Position numbers and translations under genes: made by a program. From Saccharofermentans sp. (GTDB lineage Bacteria; Bacillota; Clostridia; Saccharofermentanales; Saccharofermentanaceae): a DNA stretch of 43,338 nt. The stretch is taken from positions 1 through 43,338 of the forward strand of contig JAIKWL010000051.1 in the NCBI GenBank assembly GCA_024684815.1. The letters run 5' to 3'. Within the stretch, counting starts at the first letter, position 1; every line of letters begins with the position of its first letter. Below the pieces are notes generated by a model. The model made no database searches and was not told the DNA's origin. It saw only the letters and a list, made by a program, of their open reading frames with translations. Positions 1 through 8,038 of the stretch are shown in pieces.

Positions 1-123
1 TCCGTATGACGGGAACCAGGATACTTCCTTACCTTCATAAAGAGCAGCTTCTGCTGCCATCTTGCCTGCGGAGAGGATTCCCTGACCGCCGAAGCCGGCA
101 AAAATTACAGAGAAATCAATCAT
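1..123 (-). CDS. vorC: 2-oxoacid:ferredoxin oxidoreductase, gamma subunit (partial, cut by window edge)
   Basis: Only the first 41 codons lie in the window; the gene continues past position 1. The visible N-terminus ([20 protein letters not shown]) carries the GFGGQG loop typical of the gamma subunit of pyruvate/2-oxoacid:ferredoxin oxidoreductases. Its ATG overlaps the stop of the beta subunit in an ATGA junction, so the two are translationally coupled. It is the last visible gene of a ferredoxin-alpha-beta-gamma operon. The family oxidatively decarboxylates a 2-oxoacid to an acyl-CoA while reducing ferredoxin. The choice between 2-oxoisovalerate (Vor) and 2-oxoglutarate (Kor) as substrate is inference. 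Confidence 0.9.
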   Translation of the reverse strand, partial: MIDFSVIFAGFGGQGILSAGKMAAEAALYEGKEVSWFPSYG

Positions 124-944
124 TTCTTCACCTCCCCAACATTAACACAGTTGTTATTAGTAGCAGGGATCGCACCGGAAACATACTTGCCGTCTGCATC
201 GAACGTGATATCAGCGCCCTTGTAGCATCCCAACGGATACTGCTTTTCCATGTTCTCCTTAAGCCACTCCATTGCTGCGAGAGGCTCCTTACCCCAGTTG
301 GTAGGGCATGTGGAGAGAACTTCTACGAGAGAGAAACCGAGCTTGTTCTTCTGAACGTTGTATGCCTTCTGGATAGCTCTCTTAGCGTTCTGGATGTTCT
401 TGAAATCAGTAACGCAAACACGCTCGATGTAAGCTGCACCTGCGAGGTTGGATAAGAACTCGGAAACGTTGATAGGATAACCCTGATATGAAGGATCACG
501 TCCCCAGGGAGATGTTGTGGTAACCTGGCCAACGAGTGTTGTAGGAGCCATCTGACCTGATGTCATGCCGTAAACTGCGTTGTTTACGAAGATTACCGTA
601 ATATTCTCGCTTCTTGCAGCTGCGTGAACGATCTCAGCAGTACCGATGGAAGCGAGGTCGCCATCACCCTGATATGTGAAGACGAAGCTGTCCTTTAAGT
701 TTCTCTTGATACCTGTAGCAACAGCAGGTGCTCTTCCGTGAGCTGCCTGAACCATGTCGCATGCAATGTATTCATATGAGTTGTATGTACATCCTACGGA
801 TGCAACACCTACAGCTGTCTCAAGAGCATCATTTGCAACAAGAGTCTCAGCTACAAGTCTGTGGATAATGCCGTGGCAGCAGCCGGGGCAATAATGGAAA
901 GGCTTATCTGTAAGGCCTTTTGTGGGTTCGAAAACTACAGCCAT
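120..944 (-). CDS. vorA: 2-oxoacid:ferredoxin oxidoreductase, beta (TPP-binding) subunit
   Basis: This 274-residue protein binds thiamine pyrophosphate in the four-subunit 2-oxoacid:ferredoxin oxidoreductase. Seen: CPGCCHG near residue 19, the usual Cys-rich beta-subunit entry; the Mg/TPP motif GDGDLASIG followed about 25 residues later by [11 protein letters not shown]; and PTT, as in the Por/Kor/Vor beta family. Length is normal. The start ATG overlaps the alpha-subunit stop (TGATG) and has an AAGGAGG site inside the end of the alpha gene. In an anaerobe the complex yields reduced ferredoxin and acyl-CoA from branched-chain 2-oxoacids or 2-oxoglutarate, or runs in reverse for biosynthesis. 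Substrate is not readable from the sequence, so the symbol follows common usage for this gene arrangement. Confidence 0.93.
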   Translation of the reverse strand: MAVVFEPTKGLTDKPFHYCPGCCHGIIHRLVAETLVANDALETAVGVASVGCTYNSYEYIACDMVQAAHGRAPAVATGIKRNLKDSFVFTYQGDGDLASIGTAEIVHAAARSENITVIFVNNAVYGMTSGQMAPTTLVGQVTTTSPWGRDPSYQGYPINVSEFLSNLAGAAYIERVCVTDFKNIQNAKRAIQKAYNVQKNKLGFSLVEVLSTCPTNWGKEPLAAMEWLKENMEKQYPLGCYKGADITFDADGKYVSGAIPATNNNCVNVGEVKK

Positions 945-2035
945 CAGAAATTACCTCCTTCTGTCATTTTTCCCTCGTGGATAGCTACTATCTTGTCAAG
1001 GATTTCCTTCTGCATCGGGAGATTACCGCCGAGTCTGCCGTGGAAATAAACGGGCTTCTTGCCGTTAGCGCCGAGTCTTACGTCTTCGATCATCTGACCT
1101 GCATTGAGCTCAACGTCGAGGAATGCCTTTACGCTGGACATATCTGCTGCTTCAGAGATTGCCTTGTAAGGGAAAGGCCAGAGAGTGATCGGTCTGATCA
1201 TGCCGACCTTGATACCGAGTTCGGCAGCCTGACGGATAACGTTTCTGCAGATTCTGGAACATGTGGCGAAAGCTGTGATCACGATCTCAGCATCCTCCAT
1301 GTTGATAGCTTCATAGCGTACTTCGTTAGCCTCAACGATCCTGTACTTGTCCTGAAGCTCAAGATTCTTCTTCTCGAGGACATCCGGATCGATGTAGATG
1401 GAAGTAACTGTGTGATGGAAAGAATCACCCTTTCTTCCGCATGCAGCCCAGGGCTTCTCGATAGTCTCGATTGGCTCTTCGTCACGGAAAGCAACAGGCT
1501 CCATCATCTGACCCAAAGTACCGTCACCTACGATCATGCAGGTCATTCTGTACTTGTCAGCAAGGTTGAATGCTTCAACAACGAGCTCATAAAGTTCCTG
1601 AACGGAAGCCGGTGCGATTACGATATTTCTGTAATCCCCGTGTCCGCCGCCCTTTGTAGCCTGGAAATAGTCGCCCTGTGCAGGCTGAATGCCACCCAAA
1701 CCCGGGCCGGCTCTTACGATATTAACTACAACTGCAGGAAGTTCAGCGCCTGCAATGTAGGAGATACCTTCCTGCTTAAGGGAGATTCCCGGAGAGGAAG
1801 ATGATGTCATTACTCTGAAGCCTGCAGCTGCAGCGCCGTAAACCATGTTGATGGCAGCAAGCTCAGACTCAGCCTGTACAAAGTTACCGCCGACCTGAAC
1901 CATCTTCTTAGCCATATAGTGCATGACTTCTGTCTGAGGTGTGATCGGGTAACCGAAATAATTGCGGCAGCCTGCTCTTATAGCTGCCTCGGCAATAACT
2001 TCATTGCCTTTCATCAATACTCTTTTCTGTGCCAT
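944..2035 (-). CDS. vorB: 2-oxoacid:ferredoxin oxidoreductase, alpha subunit (VorB-like)
   Basis: A 363-residue alpha subunit. The N-terminal stretch MAQKRVLMKGNEVIAEAAIR followed by GYPITPQTE is the hallmark of the short alpha subunit often annotated 3-methyl-2-oxobutanoate dehydrogenase subunit VorB. The middle part contains the SSSSPGISLKQEG loop and the C-terminal half the AFGTCSRI-like segment (here AFATCSRI). The longest open frame starts ten codons upstream, but GGGAGGGAG sits 5 bases before the ATG at 2035, so that start is preferred. It follows the ferredoxin gene by 16 bases. With the neighbours it forms a D-B-A-C operon. Substrate preference (branched-chain oxoacid versus 2-oxoglutarate) is inferred from family likeness only. 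Confidence 0.93.
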   Translation of the reverse strand: MAQKRVLMKGNEVIAEAAIRAGCRNYFGYPITPQTEVMHYMAKKMVQVGGNFVQAESELAAINMVYGAAAAGFRVMTSSSSPGISLKQEGISYIAGAELPAVVVNIVRAGPGLGGIQPAQGDYFQATKGGGHGDYRNIVIAPASVQELYELVVEAFNLADKYRMTCMIVGDGTLGQMMEPVAFRDEEPIETIEKPWAACGRKGDSFHHTVTSIYIDPDVLEKKNLELQDKYRIVEANEVRYEAINMEDAEIVITAFATCSRICRNVIRQAAELGIKVGMIRPITLWPFPYKAISEAADMSSVKAFLDVELNAGQMIEDVRLGANGKKPVYFHGRLGGNLPMQKEILDKIVAIHEGKMTEGGNF

Positions 2036-2051
2036 AAAAACTCCCTCCCGA

Positions 2052-2267
2052 TCAGAAACGCTCAACAGTGATTACAACGTCCGGGCACTGCGTAGCGCAG
2101 AAAGCACAACCGATGCATTCATCGGGATTTACGCATGTGGCGGGGTGATAACCCTTGCTGTTCAGCCTTGTCTTGTCAAGCTCGAGGATTTTCTTAGGGC
2201 AAGCTGCTACACAAAGTCCGCAGCCCTTGCACAGATTCTCGTTAAAAGTTATTTTTCCTTTTGCCAC
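2052..2267 (-). CDS. vorD: 4Fe-4S ferredoxin-type subunit of the 2-oxoacid oxidoreductase
   Basis: A 71-residue ferredoxin subunit with two CxxCxxCxxxCP-type clusters: CKGCGLCVAACP and CIGCAFCATQCP. It would carry electrons from the TPP-bound intermediate to free ferredoxin. The start is GTG, not ATG: TAGGAGGT lies 6 bases upstream of the GTG at 2267 and no better start exists. It is the first gene of the operon, behind the promoter at 2322-2350. Length and motif spacing match the delta subunit of Vor/Kor complexes. Confidence 0.93.
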   Translation of the reverse strand: MAKGKITFNENLCKGCGLCVAACPKKILELDKTRLNSKGYHPATCVNPDECIGCAFCATQCPDVVITVERF

Positions 2268-2321
2268 GAAAAACCTCCTAAAAACATCGCGCGTGAATTA
2301 ATACGCTAAAATTATCGTCAT

Positions 2322-2350
2322 ATTATAAACTTGATTGTTTTCATACGCAA
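2322..2350 (-). promoter_or_regulatory. Sigma-A-type promoter of the vor operon
   Basis: On the minus strand TTGCGT (2345-2350), a 17-base spacer and a perfect TATAAT (2322-2327). It lies about 55 bases before the vorD GTG and downstream of the nagB terminator, so the vor operon has its own transcription start. Confidence 0.65.
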
Positions 2351-2390
2351 TTACTTTTTATTTGTTTGAACATTCAGCTCAAACACCGCA

Positions 2391-2421
2391 TAAAAACAGC
2401 CGCTGCCAATAGCAACGGCTG
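2391..2421 (-). terminator. Rho-independent terminator of nagB
   Basis: On the minus strand an 11-bp stem (CAGCCGTTGC paired with GCAGCGGCTG, two wobbles) with a 3-base loop, followed by TTTTTA. It lies 27 bases past the nagB stop. Confidence 0.85.
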
Positions 2422-2447
2422 CCTGATCATCGTATTTTAGCTGTATA

Positions 2448-3197
2448 TTACTTAGCTGCGGCAACAACTGCATCAGAAATAGCTGCCTCATCACCGATTA
2501 CGACAACATTCGGGTGAAGCTGAAGGATAGATGCCGGTACCTTAGGTGTAACAGGACCGCAGAAAGCCTTCTCAACAATGCCTCTCTTACCTGCACCTGT
2601 AGCCATAAGGATAACTGTTGTGGACTTCATGATGTAGCCGATACCCATTGTGTAAGCCTGAGTAGGAACAGCAGCGAGGTCGCCGTTAAAGAATAGACGG
2701 GCATTGTCCTGAATCGTCTGCTTTTCGAGATCAATGCACTGTGTATTTACGCAGAAAGCATCAGCAGGCTCATTAAATCCGATGTGTCCGTCTCCGCCGA
2801 TTCCCAGAAGCTGGATATCAAGGTGACCCAAAGACTCAAGGATCTTATCGTAATCCGTGCAGGCCTTCTCAGCATCTGCTTCAAGACCGTCAGGTACATA
2901 AGTCTTGCTCTTGTCGATATTAACGTGATCGAAAAGATTGGTGTTCATGAAGTATCTGTATGACTGGTCATGATCCCCGCCAAGTCCCCTGTACTCATCT
3001 AAATTAGCTGATGTAACCTTGGAGAAATCAAGACTTCCTGACTTATACATATCAACAAGATCCTTATATGTTCCGATAGGTGTAGATCCTGTTGCAAGAC
3101 CGATCTTGCAGTCGGGCTTAAGCCTGATCTGTGAAGCGATGAGCTCAGCACATGCCATTGAAGCTTCTTCATAGTTGCTTTTTCTAATAACTCTCAT
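2448..3197 (-). CDS. nagB: Glucosamine-6-phosphate deaminase
   Basis: A 249-residue NagB that converts glucosamine-6-phosphate to fructose-6-phosphate and ammonia. Seen: the phosphate loop GLATGSTP, the DEYRGL segment following the catalytic Asp region, LLGIGGDGHIGFNEP with the catalytic Asp/His, and MGIGYIMKS near the C-terminus. The longest frame starts 18 codons upstream; MRVIRKSNY at 3197 is chosen because AGGAGATGG precedes it and it matches the usual NagB N-terminus (MRVI/MKLI). It follows glmM, whose product draws on the same hexosamine-phosphate pool in the anabolic direction. A terminator separates the two and a strict dyad (3209-3232) lies directly before the ribosome site, so nagB is probably regulated separately. 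Confidence 0.96.
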   Translation of the reverse strand: MRVIRKSNYEEASMACAELIASQIRLKPDCKIGLATGSTPIGTYKDLVDMYKSGSLDFSKVTSANLDEYRGLGGDHDQSYRYFMNTNLFDHVNIDKSKTYVPDGLEADAEKACTDYDKILESLGHLDIQLLGIGGDGHIGFNEPADAFCVNTQCIDLEKQTIQDNARLFFNGDLAAVPTQAYTMGIGYIMKSTTVILMATGAGKRGIVEKAFCGPVTPKVPASILQLHPNVVVIGDEAAISDAVVAAAK

Positions 3198-3208
3198 AAT
3201 TCCATCTC

Positions 3209-3232
3209 CTGTTTTATCAGTATATAAAACAG
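3209..3232 (-). promoter_or_regulatory. Perfect 9+9 inverted repeat before nagB (operator or RNA hairpin)
   Basis: CTGTTTTAT, six bases, ATAAAACAG: two exactly complementary 9-base arms ending at the nagB ribosome site (AGGAGATGG). The left arm also serves as the T-tract of the glmM terminator at 3226-3258. It could be a repressor operator for an amino-sugar regulator or a hairpin affecting ribosome access. It does not resemble the YvoA/NagR (GntR-type) site that I know. Confidence 0.6.
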
Positions 3233-3258
3233 CTCCGCGTGAACCTGCCACACGGAGC
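3226..3258 (-). terminator. Hairpin terminator between glmM and nagB
   Basis: Minus strand GCTCCGTGTG, 7-base loop, CACGCGGAGC (10 bp, one wobble), followed by TGTTTTAT. It begins 12 bases past the glmM stop. The T-run is short, so partial read-through into nagB is possible. Confidence 0.7.
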
Positions 3259-3269
3259 CGTAATATCCG

Positions 3270-4625
3270 TTAATCTGCTGTAAGACCCTGTTCCTTGATG
3301 ATAGCGATGAGCTTATCAACATACTCTTCGCATATCTCATCAGTCTTTGCCTCGACCATTACCCGGATCTTTGGCTCGGTACCTGAAGCACGGAGCAGCA
3401 TTCTGCCGTCGCCGCCCAAAGCCTTATTGACTTCTTCAACACCTTTAAGCACTGCAGGATTCTTCTGAGCTTCTTCCTTGTCCTTAACAACAACATTCTT
3501 AAGACACTGCGGGAACATCTTCATCTCGCCTGCGAGCATTGATAACGGAAGCTTTTTCTCAAGCATAGTCATGAGAACCATAAGAGATGTGAGGATTCCG
3601 TCTCCTGTTGTTGCATACTTGGCGAAAATAATATGTCCGGACTGCTCGCCGCCTAATACGAATCCGTTCTGCATCATGTTCTCGGCAACATATTTGTCAC
3701 CTACAGCAGTCTTCTCTGTACGGATGCCGATAGCCTCGCAGGCTTTGTACAGACCCATATTGCTCATGATCGTAGTAACGATCGTGTTTCCGTCGAGCTT
3801 GCCGCTCTCTTTCAGATATTTGCCGCAGAGGTACATGATCTGGTCACCGTTGACCTCGTTGCCGAGCTCGTCGACCGCAAGACATCTGTCAGCATCACCG
3901 TCGTATGCGAATCCGACATTAAGTCCGTTATCAAGAACATATTTCTTAAGATTATCGATATGAGTGGAACCGCAGTTGGTATTGATATTTAGACCGTCGG
4001 GTGTGTTGTTGATGATATACACCTTAGCGCCCAGAGCCTCAAAAACGGATCTTGCGATATTCCAGGATGCGCCGTTAGCACAGTCAAGACCTACCTTCAT
4101 GCCGTTGAAAGCTCTTGTCGGGATCGTCATAAGATAACCGATATATCTGTTACGGCCTGCTGCGTAATCCACTACATTACCGATGGCTTCACGCTCTGCC
4201 AGGGGGATCTCCTCGATCTGCCCGTCGATATATGCTTCTATCTTCTCTTCGATCTCAGCCTCGATCTTCTGGCCGTTGGCACGCATGATCTTGATTCCGT
4301 TGTCATAGAAAGGATTGTGTGAAGCAGAGATCATGATACCGCAGTCAAAACCGTCAGTTCTGCAGCAGTATGAGACTGAAGGAGTGGTTGTTACATGCAA
4401 AAGATACGCATCAGATCCGGAAGACGTAATGCCGGCTGTAAGAGCAGCCTCAAGCATATATGAACTTCTTCTTGTGTCCTTACCAATGATGATCCTTGCT
4501 CTCTTGTCATCGTGCATCTGGCCGTAGTACCAGCCGATATATCTTCCTACCTGGAAAGCTTTCTGCGCGGTGAGTGCTTTGTTGGCTTCGCCTCTGAAAC
4601 CGTCAGTACCGAAGTATTTACCCAT
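3270..4625 (-). CDS. glmM: Phosphoglucosamine mutase
   Basis: A 451-residue GlmM, full length for the family, interconverting glucosamine-6-phosphate and glucosamine-1-phosphate for peptidoglycan precursor synthesis. Seen: N-terminal GKYFGTDGFRGEAN; the active-site serine loop ISASHNPFYDNGIK (Ser phosphorylated in the working enzyme); the Mg loop DGDADRC; the sugar-binding GGEQSGHII; and the C-terminal phosphate-binding RASGTEPKIRVMVEA. FRGEAN and GEQSGH favour GlmM over phosphomannomutase. The start ATG at 4625 is preceded by AAGGCGG. It has its own promoter-like sequence upstream and a terminator before nagB. Confidence 0.96.
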   Translation of the reverse strand: MGKYFGTDGFRGEANKALTAQKAFQVGRYIGWYYGQMHDDKRARIIIGKDTRRSSYMLEAALTAGITSSGSDAYLLHVTTTPSVSYCCRTDGFDCGIMISASHNPFYDNGIKIMRANGQKIEAEIEEKIEAYIDGQIEEIPLAEREAIGNVVDYAAGRNRYIGYLMTIPTRAFNGMKVGLDCANGASWNIARSVFEALGAKVYIINNTPDGLNINTNCGSTHIDNLKKYVLDNGLNVGFAYDGDADRCLAVDELGNEVNGDQIMYLCGKYLKESGKLDGNTIVTTIMSNMGLYKACEAIGIRTEKTAVGDKYVAENMMQNGFVLGGEQSGHIIFAKYATTGDGILTSLMVLMTMLEKKLPLSMLAGEMKMFPQCLKNVVVKDKEEAQKNPAVLKGVEEVNKALGGDGRMLLRASGTEPKIRVMVEAKTDEICEEYVDKLIAIIKEQGLTAD

Positions 4626-4655
4626 ATAGTGAACCGCCTTTTTTCATGATTAAAA

Positions 4656-4682
4656 ATTCTATCACAAAAATACTTGAGTCAA
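4656..4682 (-). promoter_or_regulatory. Possible glmM promoter
   Basis: Minus strand TTGACT (4677-4682), 15-base spacer, TAGAAT (4656-4661). The spacer is shorter than the usual 17, so this is tentative. Confidence 0.4.
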
Positions 4683-4766
4683 TTACTATTTTTGAGGTAA
4701 ATGTTAAAAACAGTAACACTTATTTGCTTAGTACTTATAGCTTAATTCCTACTGGTTCATTCGGAA

Positions 4767-4796
4767 TAAAAGAGGCTGACTCGGTGAGCCAGCCTC
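4767..4796 (-). terminator. Rho-independent terminator of the SPFH gene
   Basis: Minus strand GAGGCTGGCTC, loop ACC, GAGTCAGCCTC (11 bp with one wobble), followed directly by TTTTAT. It lies about 30 bases past the stop at 4828. Confidence 0.9.
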
Positions 4797-4827
4797 CATA
4801 TTGGATTTACTATAGAAACGACAGATA

Positions 4828-6204
4828 TTACTCGATCTTGGATCCGCACTCAGGGCAGAACTTAGGCATATTGCCGTCAGCGGGCTTCCAGCCGCACTTA
4901 GGGCAAGCTGCAGGAGCTGCTGCAGGCTGAGGCTGACCACAGTTGCCGCAGAACTTACCTGTATTACCTGTCTGACCGCAAGCGCATGTCCAACCTGCTG
5001 CTGCGGGTGCAGGCTGAGGCTGACCGCAATTGCTGCAGAACTTGCCTGTATTGCCGCCCTGGCCGCAGGAACATGTCCAACCTGCTGCTGCCGGAGCTGC
5101 TGCAGGAGCCTGCTGAGTAACAGCGCCGCCGAAGAAACCGCCCTGCTGAGCAGGAGCAGCCTGCTGAGCTGTATTAAGAGCTGCTGCTGTAGCATTGTTG
5201 CCGCCGACTGCGCCCATCATACCGAGACCCATGAAGCCGTTTACTGCGCCGTTTGCGTTTGCGCCGGCTGCCTTCATAGCCTCTGTCTGGCCCAACGCAA
5301 CTGCTGCACCGAGAGCACTCGGATCAGAACCATAGAGCTTAGCCTCATCGACCTTCTCGATTCTTTCACGTGACTTGTCGTCAGGAGTAACGGAAGCGAT
5401 AGCAACTGTCTCAACAACGATACCTCTCTTCTGGAGCCACTCGTCATCAAGGCAATCCTGCATGTATCTTCTGAATTCGCCCTGCTTTGAAGGCAATGTT
5501 GAGAACATGATGCCGTTCGGGTAAGGGCCGCCGCACTTATTAAGTGTTTCTGTGATGTTGTCAAGGAACTCAAGACGGGGCTGCTGAGGCTTAGCGGGAG
5601 TACCCATGAAGTCAGCTACTGTATACTCGTCTCTTACGTTGCCTACGATGTTTCTGAAGAAAGTAACAGGATTCTCAACTCTGAATGAGAATGTACCGTT
5701 CAAACGGATATAGATGTTACGGTATTCAGGGTCAGCATAAGGTACCGGTGAAGGTGTACCGAAGTTCTGATTCATCATCTCGAGCTTGTTTACAAAGTAA
5801 ACTCTCTGCTGCTGCTGAATCTCTCCGCCCATCTTCATACGGTTCCAAACGTCACCGATGGACTGCTTAAGATTCTCTCCGAAATTCTTGTTAGCAAGAA
5901 CTGAAGGTGCTGTGGATGTATCCCACTTGTACGCGCCTGCTTCGGAAACTACATCTACGATCTCGCCGTTGTTAACGAGAAGGCAGAAGCAGCCTTCAGG
6001 TACGTTGATAACGGAGCCGTTGGAGATAACTTCGGAATTACCCCTGTTTCTTCCCTTCTCCATCTTATTGGCACCCTTCTTAACAAGGATCTCCTGACCC
6101 AAGGAATCCTGAGTGAAAAACTCAAGATACTGATCTTGAATCTGGCTGGAGATAGAATCAAATGTCGTTCCTGCCACGTTCTTGATTAAACTAATCAATC
6201 CCAT
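4828..6204 (-). CDS. SPFH/Band-7 domain protein with C-terminal zinc ribbons (YdjI-like)
   Basis: A 458-residue protein. Residues about 20-290 form an SPFH/Band-7 domain of the type once labelled 'virion core protein', seen in Bacillus YdjI; it contains the recognisable VPEGCFCLLVNNG, AGAYKWDTSTAPS and YIRLNGTFSFRVENPVTFF segments. Residues 300-370 are Ala/Gly/Gln rich and flexible. The tail holds three short zinc ribbons (Cys pairs at about 378/380 with 390/393, 407/409 with 419/422, and 434/437 with 450/453); the first two are tandem copies of a 29-residue unit. No transmembrane segment is evident. Family members are linked to membrane stress and phage-shock (PspA) systems, but no pspA-like gene is in the window. 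A strong AGGAGGAA site, a clear promoter and a terminator make it a single-gene unit. Confidence 0.88.
   Translation of the reverse strand: MGLISLIKNVAGTTFDSISSQIQDQYLEFFTQDSLGQEILVKKGANKMEKGRNRGNSEVISNGSVINVPEGCFCLLVNNGEIVDVVSEAGAYKWDTSTAPSVLANKNFGENLKQSIGDVWNRMKMGGEIQQQQRVYFVNKLEMMNQNFGTPSPVPYADPEYRNIYIRLNGTFSFRVENPVTFFRNIVGNVRDEYTVADFMGTPAKPQQPRLEFLDNITETLNKCGGPYPNGIMFSTLPSKQGEFRRYMQDCLDDEWLQKRGIVVETVAIASVTPDDKSRERIEKVDEAKLYGSDPSALGAAVALGQTEAMKAAGANANGAVNGFMGLGMMGAVGGNNATAAALNTAQQAAPAQQGGFFGGAVTQQAPAAAPAAAGWTCSCGQGGNTGKFCSNCGQPQPAPAAAGWTCACGQTGNTGKFCGNCGQPQPAAAPAACPKCGWKPADGNMPKFCPECGSKIE
4918..5091 (-). repeat. Two tandem 87-bp units encoding zinc-ribbon repeats
   Basis: Residues 372-400 and 401-429 of the SPFH protein are near-identical (AAAGWTCxCGQxGNTGKFCx and NCGQPQPA), giving two 87-bp direct repeats (5005-5091 and 4918-5004). 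A recent internal duplication is the simplest explanation. Confidence 0.85.
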
Positions 6205-6253
6205 ATTATTATTCCTCCTAGGTTACTTGGTCGAAAAAGCTCCGCCAATAGAA

Positions 6254-6282
6254 ATAATATCATTTTTTTGATAAAACAACAA
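6254..6282 (-). promoter_or_regulatory. Promoter of the SPFH gene
   Basis: Minus strand TTGTTG (6277-6282), 17-base spacer, TATTAT (6254-6259), about 50 bases before the ATG at 6204. Confidence 0.55.
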
Positions 6283-6299
6283 TGAGATTTAACACGCAA

Positions 6300-6977
6300 T
6301 CAGTACGCATAATGTATCATTCGCTTCATCTCGAAAAGTTCCTGATTCTGAAGCATTCCATCAGGTATCCCGACGCCTTCCATAACGCAGTTTGCTATCA
6401 GAGGGATCCCTGAGATCTTCGAAGCCTCAAGGATCTTTTTCTCGCCTTCTGCAACGATCTCAGGTGTGGTCTCTTCCAGAAGATTGGTGTTATTAAGATA
6501 CCCGTCGATCTTAAAACCGGCTGCAGATGCCAGTTCGTTAGTCATTATCACGATCTGTTCCGGGTCTGAAGTGAACGGTCTTAACGTATTAACAGCCATA
6601 TAGATAGCAACATCAGTACTCTCTATTCTCTTCTTTATCGAACCGAGGACTATGGCGCCCATATCTTCTCCGCCGATATCAAAGATGCCCTGATAGGACT
6701 CGTCATCAAAGATAACGTACATATCAGGCGGAAGGACAGGCGCATCAACATTGGATCCTGCGTAGAGAGGAGTAACAAGCCTGATACCGGCCTCCTCCAG
6801 TACAGCAGCGCAGTCTGATGAACGGTAAAAGGGATTAACGATATCAAGATCTGCTATCAAAAGTTTCCTGTCCGGTAAAGCTTTCCTTTGGGCAAGAGAC
6901 ATATTGACGGCAATCTCGGACTTGCCGCTTCCGTATGCGCCTATGATTATCGTTAAACGGTGATCAAGATAAAACAT
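6300..6977 (-). CDS. P-loop ATPase of the MinD/ParA/SIMIBI type, function unknown
   Basis: A 225-residue soluble protein. Seen: Walker A GAYGSGKSE at about residues 13-21, LLIADLDIVNPFYRS (an Asp-containing switch-like segment resembling the deviant Walker region of MinD/CobQ-like proteins), and FDIGGEDMGA as a probable Walker B/switch. The first residues MFYLDHRLTIIIG lead straight into the P-loop. No membrane helix, DNA-binding motif or Fe-S cysteine motif is evident. The start overlaps the permease stop (TGATG) with AGAGGAA upstream, so it is translated as the third gene of the ABC exporter operon. A possible role is powering or localising something linked to that exporter; this is inference. 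I do not recognise a named family. Confidence 0.75.
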   Translation of the reverse strand: MFYLDHRLTIIIGAYGSGKSEIAVNMSLAQRKALPDRKLLIADLDIVNPFYRSSDCAAVLEEAGIRLVTPLYAGSNVDAPVLPPDMYVIFDDESYQGIFDIGGEDMGAIVLGSIKKRIESTDVAIYMAVNTLRPFTSDPEQIVIMTNELASAAGFKIDGYLNNTNLLEETTPEIVAEGEKKILEASKISGIPLIANCVMEGVGIPDGMLQNQELFEMKRMIHYAY

Positions 6978-8038
6978 CAGAAAAGATTCCTCTTTCTAAA
7001 AACAACATATCCCAATGCGCCTATGCACAGGATCCAGAATACTGACCTTACTATATAAATGAGATTAAGCGTGCTGTAAGGCATATGCATTGAATCGACA
7101 TGCTTAAGATCTCTTGCTGTAAGGCCGGACATATCGTTATCAATAAAATTACCCACTAATGAGACCGAGTAATCGATCTCGTCTTTGTAATCCGTATTGC
7201 TCACGAGCAACTGAACAATATCAGTGGAATAATCCCCGTTAAATCCCAGATTCGTAAACAGATATGCCGGATGACAGACTTTCCAAGGAATACCGAGATA
7301 ATGATCTCTGTCGTATTCTTCTTCAAGTTCTTCCACCTCATCATCGGTAAGAATACCTTCATCTATCATTTCTTCATACCGGTCATGTCTGATCTCGATG
7401 TAATCATCAACCGCCTTTGATGACATGTTAAATGAACCGACCACTGAAGCTGCCGTAGACAACAACATAACAAATACTATGGAGAAAATGATCGGCAGGG
7501 CACGCCTTCTGAAACTCAGAGAAAGCACGACAAATATTACAGTCATGACCATCAAAGTAAAAACGGCCACGATATATCTTGTGAACATTTCACCGCCGTT
7601 GAGATTAACTCCGAATCCGGTGATCAAAAGGCCGAGCAAAGCAAAACTTATATAGACAACACACCATGCCAGCAAAGCAGCAAGCTGCGTGATCATGTAA
7701 GAGAAAAAGATCGCCGTTCTTGAATGACCTGCAATTATCTTATTGCGCACTATTCCGTCAGAAAAATCCCTTCCGATATGAAGGCATGCAAAAAGCGCCA
7801 TGAATTTGGGCAGTTCATTGACAAATGCCACCGTAATGATCCATGTGAATAACCGGAGTTCATCATTAGGCATATCATAATCCGTAAAGGAAAAACCTTC
7901 CTCTTTTATGGAAATACTGACTAAGATCTTATAAAAGATTGAGATCAGGAACGGCCATATAACACAGTAACCGCCGATGATCCTGAAGAAAATGCTCTTA
8001 AATATCCGTCTGAATTCAAATTTCAAAAGATTAAGCAT
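6977..8038 (-). CDS. ABC-2-type exporter permease
   Basis: A 353-residue membrane protein with about six hydrophobic segments: one near residues 17-45, a cluster of four between 90 and 200, and one close to the C-terminus (VFWILCIGALGYVVF). A large acidic loop of about 110 residues (DEVEELEEEYDRD region) lies between the last two, probably outside the cell. This is the layout of ABC-2 permeases paired with single-domain ATPases. The longest frame begins at a GTG inside the ribosome site; ATG at 8038, preceded by AGGAGGTG, is the better start. It overlaps the ATPase gene by 8 bases and the following P-loop ATPase by 1 base. Substrate unknown; lantibiotic-immunity or bacitracin-type exporters have this gene order, but nothing here proves that. 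Confidence 0.85.
   Translation of the reverse strand: MLNLLKFEFRRIFKSIFFRIIGGYCVIWPFLISIFYKILVSISIKEEGFSFTDYDMPNDELRLFTWIITVAFVNELPKFMALFACLHIGRDFSDGIVRNKIIAGHSRTAIFFSYMITQLAALLAWCVVYISFALLGLLITGFGVNLNGGEMFTRYIVAVFTLMVMTVIFVVLSLSFRRRALPIIFSIVFVMLLSTAASVVGSFNMSSKAVDDYIEIRHDRYEEMIDEGILTDDEVEELEEEYDRDHYLGIPWKVCHPAYLFTNLGFNGDYSTDIVQLLVSNTDYKDEIDYSVSLVGNFIDNDMSGLTARDLKHVDSMHMPYSTLNLIYIVRSVFWILCIGALGYVVFRKRNLF

Noticed and set aside
920..1804. Plus-strand 294-codon open frame inside vorB
   Set aside because: Antisense shadow of a clear, conserved gene with no ribosome site and no family-like sequence.
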